NCBI GenBank assembly: GCA_000469685.2
Contig: LS997563.1
Span: forward strand, 38,046,468 to 38,110,467
DNA: 64,000 bases
DNA from: Haemonchus contortus
Lineage: Eukaryota > Nematoda > Chromadorea > Rhabditida > Trichostrongylidae
Reading direction: 5' to 3'
Numbering within the stretch: position 1 is the stretch's first letter; each line of letters starts with the position of its first letter. Shown here piece after piece: positions 47,694 through 57,900 of the stretch. A model generated the notes under the pieces. It saw only the letters and a list, made by a program, of their open reading frames with translations, ran no database searches and was not told the DNA's origin. The translations under genes and the position numbers were made by a program.

Positions 47694-49699
47694 AATGTGA
47701 ACCGGCCGTTAAAGGTCTCAATAAAGGGATTGTATAATAGATAAGGGCAAGGAGACTTCTGGAACATTCTGCAGTCGACAAGTTTCTGGAGCCCCAAGTT
47801 CAAGATCCAGTGGTCGTCGTTAAGGAACTCTTCATTAGGAGCCTATTACTCAAAAATGAGGATGCTATGTGGACGTTGGGTTGGATTATAAGTGCAGACC
47901 TAGGGAGGGGCTATTCCCACCTGAAGGCCAGGGAACAGCGCCATTCCCGGCCGTCATAGGCACCGCTTGACAAGGTCAGACTATAACGCGATATGAAAAG
48001 CACTAAATGAACATCTAATCGGTCATTGTCCTCAAAAGATGGAATGCTGTCTGAATGGCTTTGGTAGTCATTGAAGAACATCGTCGGAGCCACACCCATG
48101 TTCCATGATGGGTAAAAGGGAGTCAGAGCTGATTCACCCACAAGTTTGCCGAATTGCTGGCAACATGAAAAAGTCCGGCGATAGTTTATGGCAAGCTATT
48201 GTCTGTGTTTCACAGATGAAATGCTATAATTTGCTAAACGACTAATTTTTCTTCTCGACAGTTCTAGTTCTGCGATCGGCAACGTCACCAGGATTGCTCG
48301 TTTTTTTTGGAAACTCATTGGCAGTTACCCTTTTTCGGAATCGATTCTGTCAGCTGAAAAACGGCTTCACGACGTGTCAATATCTTTACCTTCCCAAAAT
48401 GCCAAACCTCCCAGATAAAGATTATTTTTCAGTTTTTCAAGATTATTTTTCATTTTTGGAAAACAAAAAAATTTGGATTCATCGAGAATTTCATTAATAA
48501 CTTTGAAACACCTTACGATGGACTAGTATTGCACTAGTTTTATCGAAAAATCCTCAAAAATCAGCCTCACTTATCACATTTTTTCATGATAAGTACGTCT
48601 TTTGAATACTCTTGCAACATGAATTTTGGCCACGCCCACTGTTTCTGGCTAACAAATTTTCCTTTTTTGTAAGTCCAAAGACGTTCATGGGGAGGTTTGG
48701 TCAATGTGGGCGGAGTTGCCAGTGCCTATCGGCAGAGTTTCGAAGAAAACAGAGTTACTTGGATGTCATTTTCACGAGGGCTGCCAGAAAAAAGGAAAAG
48801 TAGCTGCTACTGCTGCTGGCTGCTCCGCCCATATTGACCAAACCCCTCCCAATGGTCAGAAACGACATCAGAGTTTTTCTATTTCTATAAAAAAACTTTT
48901 AAAGGCTTTACAATCAAAACACCTTCACTAGGATATCGAATTTTTTGAAAGAAATTCTGAATTGGAAAAATTGATTTTTTTTTGATTGAATGGGGTAAGT
49001 GTAGTTGATAGTTTTGTCCTTTTGAACAAGTTAGCGATGCTTTTCATTTCACTTTTACATTTTGTTTTTGTAGATGAAGGGTTAGAGTGTAAATATTGCA
49101 CTGAAATGTAATGTTTGTTTGTTTGCTGTTGAATAAACAAAACTGTTGAGAAATTTCTTGAGTTTTCAGTTGTAGTTTTTTCCTAGAAAGCTTCTTGTCC
49201 GAAGGCATCACTCACATATTCTTCTTGAGGAAATCCGATATATTTGCTAGTGAGGATGATGTTTAATTAATACGTACTTCGGCACGTCATCTTTCGTTTT
49301 GCTCGTCTAGATTCTGGTTTATTTATTCGATTTTATATTATTTTAATCAGGCTGTTTTCTAAATGACTATAGTCATTCATGGTGTCGAGAATGGATTCCC
49401 CCCTAAATATTTGTAATCTTTATGAAAACAAAAAAAGTTGTCGAGAAGTACTTCAAAAGGAGTCCTCGGCATTTAGCTTTGTGTTATTTATTTGTTTATT
49501 TATTTATTACATGTCAAGCATGTGTGGTTGCCAGATGGCAGCAAATATTTATGTAATAGTACTAAAATTCATTTTATTTTCGAGAATTCTTTCCAAAGAC
49601 GCCATATCGATTCTTGAAGTGCTAGCCTTCACTTTGACGATGTGAGCAGATGATTTAATGCTGTAGTCAACCGTTTGAAAGTATGTAATCACTTTTGGT
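47694..49699. other. non-coding stretch
   Basis: No gene recognised. It holds the inverted repeat at 48689..48850 and AT-rich flanks. A 76-codon minus frame (47911..48141) is unrecognised. TTTATTTATTTATT is at about 49487. Confidence 0.4.
48689..48850. repeat. inverted repeat with GC-box arms, second example
   Basis: GGGGAGGTTTGGTCAATGTG GGCGGAG (48689..48715) is inverted at 48823..48850 with two small differences, and pairing extends inward to GCCAG/CTGGC. The loop is about 100 bp. It shares the TGTGGGCGGAG core with 24538..24701. There are no TA duplications, so it is not an ordinary mariner-type MITE. Confidence 0.65.
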
Positions 49700-49925
49700 A
49701 CGGATACGCCATGCAGTCGATTTTCATTAGTGCCACAGGGGTGTTTGACCTATAAAAGTGTATTTGACCAACGAAATTCTTTTTGTTGAGCCAAATAATC
49801 GTCGATTTTCCTATTCCATCACAAGCGATATCCGGTGCCAATAAATGGACCCCAGAATATGAAAGGCTTGCTTGGACTCGATGAGGATTGGCCCATGATG
49901 GCCCTCGATCGCATTGCTGCGACAT
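49700..49925 (-). repeat. SINE-like repeat, decayed, inverted
   Basis: GGATACGCCATGCAGTCGAT at 49700 is the inverted tail. Inside are TAAAAGTGTATTTGACC and ATCACAAGCGATATCCGG as weak body matches. The head is uncertain. The 78-codon minus frame over this segment is repeat sequence. Confidence 0.4.
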
Positions 49926-51534
49926 CGTTTGTCACTGTTTCTTCTCCGCCCACCTATAGATAACGTCGAAATGTGGACGAGTTCTTCTAAATGCTTGGGG
50001 ACAATGTTGCTCTAATGAAAAACTAACCTCATTTCTTTCCATACGATCCGCATGTTCGCCTATTCAATAACACTTTGTTCTGGTTTCCGATGCTGTGCAC
50101 TTATCGGGTCGATGGTTTCGTTCGTTTATAACCAGTTTGCCCACCTGCCTATTCCTCGTTACCTTGGTTGAATTCAGTTTTGTGGGCTGCCTCACCTGAC
50201 TAGGGGGTTACTATGTTGCTCTAGGACTCGTCATTTCTTCTGTAAGTTCGCGTAATTCTCGATCCAAAAGAGTTCAATCAATTAAGGGCAGGTGGCATCT
50301 CTTGACCAGTCATGAGACTTATGAAACTTGCTAAAGACCGAGTGAGGTCCGATATATTTACCCAGGCAGTCAGATGCTACTGCCGCAGTTCACTACCGCA
50401 CAACTTGAGTTATCAGCTTTCTGACTACTTTTTGAGAAAGCGGTTCCCTTCAAAGTGATACTTACCAATCTGGAAGGCTTCTTTCAGTAGTATTCTTCTC
50501 TTTTGCTGTTTTTGCCATATTTTCAAGCCTATTTTTGCCGGTAATAATTCGTATTAGCTACGAGAAGTAAAAAGAATTGGACCTCCTCGACAACTTGGCG
50601 TCCTGTCCTACTCGTATCATCTTCTGTACACATCAATTATGTCATCGTCGTTTCCCTCAGTGAACAGGAATCTGAGGAATTCCTCTCAGACCTTTTTTTC
50701 AGACCATAGTCCGTTTTCCGGTTACAATGTTTGCCTTCCTGCAGTTCCATTTCTTTTTAAGCTGTTCAAACCAGCAACAGCTGGTTGAACAAGGCAATAA
50801 AGACCGTTAGTTCTTGTTGGTAGTCGGATTACACTGTCCCTAGACGATAGAGAAAGAATTTATCGGTTATTGACGTATGGGAATATGGCCGTGAACTACT
50901 TGTTGGCAGTAGTTCTTGGGCTTCTGTGTACTGGACCATGTGATCGGACCTCGCAAGATCTAATCGGAGGGTTTTACTCGGCCCCCCAAAGCGGATTCTA
51001 GCCACGCCTCTTTTGAGCGAACGTAAATATTTCTTCTCCCTATGCTTTTGCACGGTCATTCCTTGTTTGAAACGATGTTTATTCCTCGCTGGGATTTCGT
51101 ACTGGGCCCTGTCCAAGACGAACTTAAGGCACGCCTCTTTTCTGGAGCGATGAAAATTTGAGAACCCGGTTCCATCGAGTTCCTGCAGGATTATCGTCGT
51201 CCTTCTGTCCTATCAGCAAATTGTTGTTTGGTTGTTTTTTTTGGATTTTCGAAAAACTTCCCTGCAAACCATCATTATGACCTCATTAGGTGTGAAGTGG
51301 AACTGAAGTGGAACCGGAATGCAATGAACAAATATTTGATTTGCCTAAGAACTTACCGGTAGAAGAAGAAAACTAGTCAAATGTAGTTGACGTGAGATGA
51401 TTCTGGGCAAGGCCTAGGTAAAAGGCATTTTGACTAATCCACCTGGACAGCTGGTATTGTTGTTGTTTTTCATATCTCTGTGCCTTTTTGATAGACTCGT
51501 ACTCACGGAAAAAAGTTTTTTTGCATTCAGTCCA
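49926..51534. other. non-coding stretch
   Basis: No gene recognised. The phrase CACGCCTCTTTT occurs at about 51005 and again at about 51132, a possible 127-bp duplication. A 95-codon minus frame (50829..51116) lies across the first of these and is unrecognised. Confidence 0.35.
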
Positions 51535-51790
51535 TACCTCTTGTGGGGTGCGCCAAGTATTCGACATCCATTTGGAATCGTAGTGACGGATTGAATGCGT
51601 ATGGTATGTGGCCTGGACAATGACTTGAGATGGCCAGCTGATGTACGAATCAGTGCATTTATCCTCCCACACTAGCCTGGTAGCAATCAACCGATCCCGG
51701 AGGGATGAAAGGCTTTGTTGGCCTAAGCGAATCGATCCGAGATTCAATCCGTAAGTTTGTGATAGGGCATCAATTGGAACTAGCTTACTG
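51535..51790 (-). repeat. tRNA-derived SINE-like repeat, near full-length, inverted
   Basis: Plus-strand order is GGGGTGCGCCAAGTATTCGA, CATCCATTTGGAATCGTAGT, GACTTGAGATGGCCAGCTGA, TGTACGAATCAGTGCATTTA, CACACTAGCCTGGTAGCAAT, CCCGGAGGGATGAAAGGC, then the head with GATTCAATCCG. It is immediately followed by a C12 run (51795..51806). Confidence 0.78.
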
Positions 51791-51806
51791 CCGACCCCCC
51801 CCCCCC

Positions 51807-54800
51807 TTATTATAGAATAATATTATTAATTATAATGACGAATACCTGAATTTGCTGTCTCCTTTCGAGTTCGAGGTTGTGGTAGTTGAAGAATAATTTA
51901 GGTAATTTAGTTCCCAGTAGGAAATGATCATCCTAATTCAGTTAGTATTTTCTCTACTAGAGCGTAATGATACTTGTAATGGGTAATAGGGTATTGAGCG
52001 AACAGCTGTTATTGTTGCACAGCCTGCTGCTGTTCGTGTTTTTCATTCTTGACGTGTGCCCTTCGGGATTGATTTAGGAACATGTTCCCAATACTTTTGA
52101 ATTGTTTTTTTTTGGAGATTTTACAGAATTTGAGAGCAGGGAAACTCCTAAATGGGGACGCTGGGAACGAGCTCCCAAGCCTTCAGAATGTTTCTTGTGG
52201 AGCTTACTGGGTTTAAGTCCTAAAGTAAGATCTTTGAACCCTAACAGCTTTCACAACACTTCTTTCTCCGCCGGTTTACTGTAAAAGGACATTTAATGAA
52301 AAGGTGTCCTACGCCGACTTACTAGGTTGATCCTCTAATCTGCTTCCCTTAAGTAATCTTCCCTTAAGCCAATCGCACTTTCCTGAGAAATATACTTTAA
52401 TCGAGGTTCAAATGACCTTTACTTAATAATTACTTCGGTAAGATAGTATAGTAACATTATTATAGTCTGATTCATTCTCCCTCTCCTCCTTTTGCCTTGA
52501 ATTTTGAAACTTTCACCTAATTTTTTTTCAAACAGTTTTCATCACTTCATAACATGTTTATTGTTTGTTTACTCACCAAAATAGGTATTCCATTTCGTTT
52601 TTGATGGCTTTCTATTCTTTTTTGACTCTTAGAGACCCACTCCCATTTTATTTTGTTGCCCTATATGTATGTAATAGCTTGTTGTTTTTCTGGGAAATCA
52701 TTAGAGCCCACTTGAAATAGGCTTCCCACTGGCTCCTTTTTTAGTATCAAGCTTGAATTATTCCCCTAGAGTACCTGGCTTCCGCTCCACTGCTGAGAGA
52801 ATGAGCTTTGCTGGTTAACTGGAGAAGAAGTGAATTGGAAAGAAGGAAAACAGAGTGAAAAATTAACAGGAACCACAAAAATGAACCCCTACAACTGGGA
52901 CGAATCACTAGTTCACGCAGGTCCCGAAGGCTTTTCAAGGGATGGGTAAGCTAATAGGACGAGAAGAAAAACGTACTTAATTCAATTAAAGAAAGTAGGA
53001 GGAGGTAATTCACCTCCTGCGACGTCACGCTTGACCTCTGGCCCGGAGGGAGCCCAGGACTTCCTTGTCCAGGTCGGGATCCCATCTGGAATCTAACCGG
53101 GTAGCACCGCCTCACTCAGCTGCTACTGAATCTCTACCTCGGTAGCTTACCAGGCGGACGATCTCGTAGGGAACCAACTACTTTGGGGTCTTCTTAGTAG
53201 CATCCAGTGGGCTATCATGGAATAAAGCGATAAGTGATAGCCACGGTTCACAACGTGTCTTCAATTTTTTATGAAGTTCTAATACAGGTTAGTACGGGTC
53301 CCGCCCAGAATTACTGTCGTTATAGGTTTTCGTTTAATTGCGTGTTCTCTATCAGCTGTGCGTGGTCGGCATCTATGAAGAGAAGTTTCAGGAATAAGTT
53401 CTTTTCCGACTTTTCTGGCCGTTGCCATAGAATCGCCCTCTCGGCTCTCATCATTTCATCACTGAGGCTCATTTTTGCTGTGAACTAGCCATCTTTGCAG
53501 CTATTTTGGACCTCTGATTCCGTATGCAAGAGAATTCCATTCCAAGATAATACAATGGTCGGTAAGCAGGCTCGGGAAGACTCCTTTACTGATGAATTAT
53601 TAGTTGTTTGGGTGGTGTTGGCGTGGTCTCTTCGCCTGAAACCCTATGAAAGTTTTTAGTGGACGTTTTGTTGCCATGTTGCTGTCTGATGGTGGAGGTG
53701 GAGGTGGGGTAAGGGTTTTGGAGCAGTTGCCCTGATCAGCTGCTCCTAATAAGAACCCTCGACCTCGTTTCCAATTCAAGGTGTTTACCAGCATACGATC
53801 AGGGAGAATAAACCCTTTTCGACCAATTACTGCCATAACAACTTGCGATTCACCGCGTTTCCGTCATGGGTGCTTGTCGACCTTCGACCACCCCACTCCC
53901 ACTGCTGTTTCACACATGATCCTGTTTTCTCTAAATTTGTTCCCAAGGACGTCAGGCTTCACGATGCCCTTCGAAGATCTTGTGATCACCGGCCAACCTC
54001 GTGTGCTCGCTGATAGTCGCTCTCTTACGTAGTTGAACGGCTGTGTGATAATGACCCCCATCCATTCTTCCCTTTACTCACTCTCCTTACTCCTTTTCCT
54101 CGGTCAAGCTCTTTCCAGCAATCCGTTCGTGCGTTTTTCATGGTCCTAGCGAGAGAAATTGTTGGGCTGGGTCATCGACGTAAAAGTTCTGTAATGTTCT
54201 GAATTTCCTATTTACTTTGCAACAAAAAAAGTGTATTTGTAAAAGCATTAAGTTACGGTCATTTAATAATCCCCTCTGAATACTCTCCTTTCAAGATATT
54301 CCCATAAAAAAATAGGAAACTTTCAATGGAACTCTTAGAACGCGGGCTATTTTCTTTCTGATTAACGCCCTTCCTGTTCGTGTCTCAAATACGACCCCCC
54401 TCGTTGTTTCCGGTGGAACCTCGAATCAGAGATGTAGAGATGCACTTTCACGAATAGGGTAACTATACCTTTCAAAAGGTAGTAGGCGGCCTTGTGAAGA
54501 AATTATGATTATATGATGTGATCTCAATGTTTGGCAAGTTCCTCTTTATCAATATTTTGTGATCAATCGAAGATCTAAATCGATTTTTGATCTCCGATCG
54601 ATCAGAGCATATGAGCTAAATATCAGTACCAGTACAAGAATTACTCAAAAATTCGAGTAGCTTTTTACGGTTCCTTGAATCCTGCCGAAAGTCTCTGAAT
54701 TACTTCAATTTACGGTAATAGCACGCTTACACCAACTTTCTTTGGACGTACATAGTACCTATCAAAGTACCTACAAAGTACAAAAGTATTCATTGGGATT

Positions 54801-56098
54801 GCCACATCCTTTTCTTTTTTTGTGATCCCGATTTGACTACTTTTTCATCCTGTACTTTTGTTTTGATCTTATTCTCTTTCATCACTTGACTTTGTTTATT
54901 TCACGCTTTCGGTTCAGCCCTACCTCTGAGAACATAAATACTGGAGTTCTTCAGAAAAAAGTCCAGACTAATTCTAATTTGTATTTACCTAGGGCTGTGG
55001 TGCTCCCGTGATTATTTGCCTATCTATACAAACATAAATATCAATATATGTAGGTCTTTTCCTTCAAGAAACTAGAATTAGAATCGTTTCTTCATTTGTA
55101 TTTACATTACGGTTACAAGAAATCGGGCCATTATCCAAATGGGAATCTTCCTGGTTTTCATATACGCTGTATCGGGTAGAATTTGGTATTAAGATCACCA
55201 CTTTCTAGTAGAAAAGCGTAAAAAGCTTCGGCTGTGGGTTTTCTGCATGTTGAGAAAGGGGTATTGATTTTGCGCGCAGCTGATATCCTCGCAGCCGCAG
55301 CCACGCGTGCAGGTAAAGGAGGGCAGCGTGCAATCGCAACCTTTGCAGTGCAAACCGCTGCTCAGGCCTTTATCAGAATTTCCTTAATGGAGTATCATAC
55401 TTGCAATCGCGGTAGCTTCCATGTAACATTCGGCTCAAGATATTTCGACCCTTCCCTGAGGGAATTCGATAGTTTCTGAATGAAATCGATAAATTGATCC
55501 TGACTGGATCAGAAATACTATCGATATAACTCGCTGTCTAGCAGCAGTACTCTGCGTAGAAGCGTAGGTGGAGGACGAGGATCTCATTGACAATGATTTT
55601 CGATGGGCAATCGATGTAAAGTATGCTGCTAGCACGATAGCATTCTCGGGACGCCTGAGAGCGTCTCGTTGGGATACCGGTTTTCACGCCCATCTTACTG
55701 AAAACATTACATAACTCTGACTAACTGGCTTGTAGTTGTGCCATCAGCTTGGCCGTTAATCAGAAGCAGACCCAGCCATTTCCATATCAATTTTTACAAA
55801 AAGTTCTCAGTTCGATTGTTGGGCCACTCATTCTGAAGTCTCACTGTAGCCTTGTTGATCAGGGATATCGGAAAAACGAAGGGTCGCCAGTTAGTTCTGC
55901 CCCGAACCTTCTCCTTCTCGGTGTTTTTTTTTGGATTTTCTCCTCCTGCCCGAGACCTGATGCGTTTCTTCGCTGCGCAACGCGTCGCTCTGCGGTTTCA
56001 ATCGATAATCGCTCCTGCGTAGTGCCTTGAACTATATATTATTCGAAACAATTACATTGTGAGTGTCTGCAGTTGCATATTTATTACAAATTTTTCAG
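51807..56098. other. non-coding stretch, several weak frames
   Basis: No gene recognised. At 53010..53170 the minus strand reads GTAGCAGCTGAGTGAGG then GGTTAGATTCC, a tRNA-like head possibly of another SINE family. Both strands of 53600..54060 are open for 65-83 codons without a recognisable product. At 55270..55368 a minus frame is Cys-rich (CKGCDC, TCTRGCGC). The rest is AT-rich. Confidence 0.35.
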
Positions 56099-56156
56099 AG
56101 ACGTTCTATGATGGGGGCGAAACAATCGTCTCACGGTGACAATCAAGCCTATGAAG
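56099..56156 (+). CDS. candidate 58-nt internal exon
   Basis: The acceptor AAATTTTTCAG is a strong polypyrimidine-CAG site and the donor is GTACGA. The frame enters in phase 0 and leaves in phase 1, encoding RRSMMGAKQSSHGDNQAYE. Joined to 25140..25250 it gives ...STSAAR-RRSMMGAK..., a basic patch that would suit a kinase site. If it were a first exon, MGAKQS would be an N-myristoylation-type start like that of ZNRF proteins, but no RING domain follows in the window. Confidence 0.38.
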
Positions 56157-57000
56157 GTACGAGTTTTCTTGTTTTTTCATAACTCTTAGTATTTCGTAGT
56201 CTTTTAAAATGTTGGAGCTGTAGCAAAGCTATACAAACGGAAGGCGAATATGAAATTTTTGAAAGATCAGGAATGTTGAGTACTGTATCTTTAAAATTTC
56301 GCCTGAAAAATTCCAGTAAATACGGTATGATCTACGGTAACAGTTTATGGATCATGAATTTGTAATGTACATGAAATGAAGAGGTTGTGCTGCAGGCAGT
56401 TAATGCTTCGTTATTCTTCAATTCCACGTCGTGATGATTGTTTACAAACTTATTTTACTACTCTTGTTTACAAATATCACAAAGCATTACCATTACTACT
56501 TCTCTTTGTCATTAATGGAACAAATCGTTTCCTCTAATCAAGCACAGTAGTATCAGGGAATTTGATGTTCCGAAAATTCTAGAATTCTAAGGGCAAAAAA
56601 AATTCGAGCCCTTACTTATCTGGTCAGCTTTTTTTGCCTTCGACAGCTTCATTTTCCCCCATGACTGCGGCACACATAGTGTGATCCGTTTTTGCCTCTA
56701 TTTACATGGGGTACTTTGTCTTTGTCAACCTCAAGGGTGATTAGCGAGAAAGGATTGGCAAAAACAAAAAAAAATTGTAAAAAATATCATGATTTACCGG
56801 TGGGAATGACTTTTTTGAAGGGCTCCTGAAGAGAAGTGGTAGTTACAGTAGTGAAGTTAGGGGAGCTCAGTTTAGTTGAAATGAACTGAGCCGTTGCCAT
56901 GACCTACGGTATTTTGACTGAATTAGTTGAACCTCATTTAAAAGGTCCTCTGAATTTCGCTCTTTTCTTCTCTTGAAAATATATTTTTTGGTGAGTACAG
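56157..57000. other. spacer or intron
   Basis: AT-rich sequence between two candidate exons. No repeat or gene is recognised. Confidence 0.4.
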
Positions 57001-57089
57001 TGCATGAAGAGGCAATTCTGTACAACCCTCTGCCGGAATGGCCTTCTATGGCGCTGTTTCAATGCTCTGAGTTCGGATCTGAATGCTGA
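57001..57089 (+). CDS. candidate terminal exon
   Basis: It follows GTGAGTACAG, starts with the two bases needed to complete the codon left by 56099..56156, and reads 28 codons (HEEAILYNPLPEWPSMALFQ then CSEFGSEC) to TGA at 57087..57089. Two other frames are also open across this segment, so coding identity is weak. No AATAAA is seen nearby. Confidence 0.2.
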
Positions 57090-57684
57090 GTTGAACGAAT
57101 TTGTAGTCCTGTTAGTGTTCAGGCCAACTTTGTGCATCCAAGACATCTACTTGATTCTTATTGGAATTCATGCGTGTGGCTTATCCAGAAATAATCGACT
57201 GGGTAGAGCAATTCACCCTTTTTCGTTGAATTGGTGTATTTTCCCTCAGTAATTGCAGGGACCTCTAGAAAATCATAGTCTCGGTACCTTTGCACCATTC
57301 GAGAGGATATTTGTTCTTTTTCGCAGGAGGTTACAGTGGTGTTTTCTTCTTTTCACAACAGGACCTTACCCAGGCCAAGCTCGATCGTGAATCCATTTTA
57401 CGCTAAAGAGACAACCCTATATCCACAGAAAAACTGGACTTCATTTTGTTTGTCTTCTCCCCAACTCTGCGCTTCGTTGATGTGATTGTTATGATGCCTA
57501 CTGTTGTAAACTCGCAACCTGCTGATGTTCTGAAGGTCGTCGCCTGAGAATCTGGGCGCATTCAGTGTCAACAAAGACGATGATACGGTGAGTTTCATTC
57601 GTCAACAGGCTCAGCAATGAAGGTTGGGTCTGACCGTAATGTTTCGCTTCTGTTCTGTGCAGAATAACTCATCATGATATAATG
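57090..57684. other. non-coding stretch
   Basis: Overlapping frames of 66-82 codons on both strands without a recognised product. No repeats identified. Confidence 0.35.
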
Positions 57685-57900
57685 CTGATGGAGTATGGGT
57701 ATGTGGCGCTGCTATCGCATGCACATAGGCCGGGAACGACACCCGCCCAGCTTGTTCTCCTTCACAGATTTCTATTAATTGAGACTCGACGGTCCAATGA
57801 AGACAGGAGCATGCTTATCAGCTTTCCTTTAAGAATACACATGGTAGTGTGAGGTCGGATGCATGGCGCAGTCTTAGCCGGAACTGGCCCGCATAGACTT
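57685..57900 (+). repeat. SINE-like repeat, diverged
   Basis: The head GAGTATGGGTATGTGGCGCT and CATGCACATAGGCCGGGAACGACACCC retain the A/B-box layout with a mutated B box. The tail GGTCGGATGCATGGCGCAGT (about 57854) closes the copy. The body is largely deleted or decayed. Confidence 0.5.

Noticed and set aside
56099..56156. ZNRF-type myristoylated E3 ligase start (MGAKQS)
   Set aside because: No RING or zinc-finger exon is visible in the remaining 8 kb, and the exon is open upstream of the ATG with a good acceptor. Six residues are not enough for a name.
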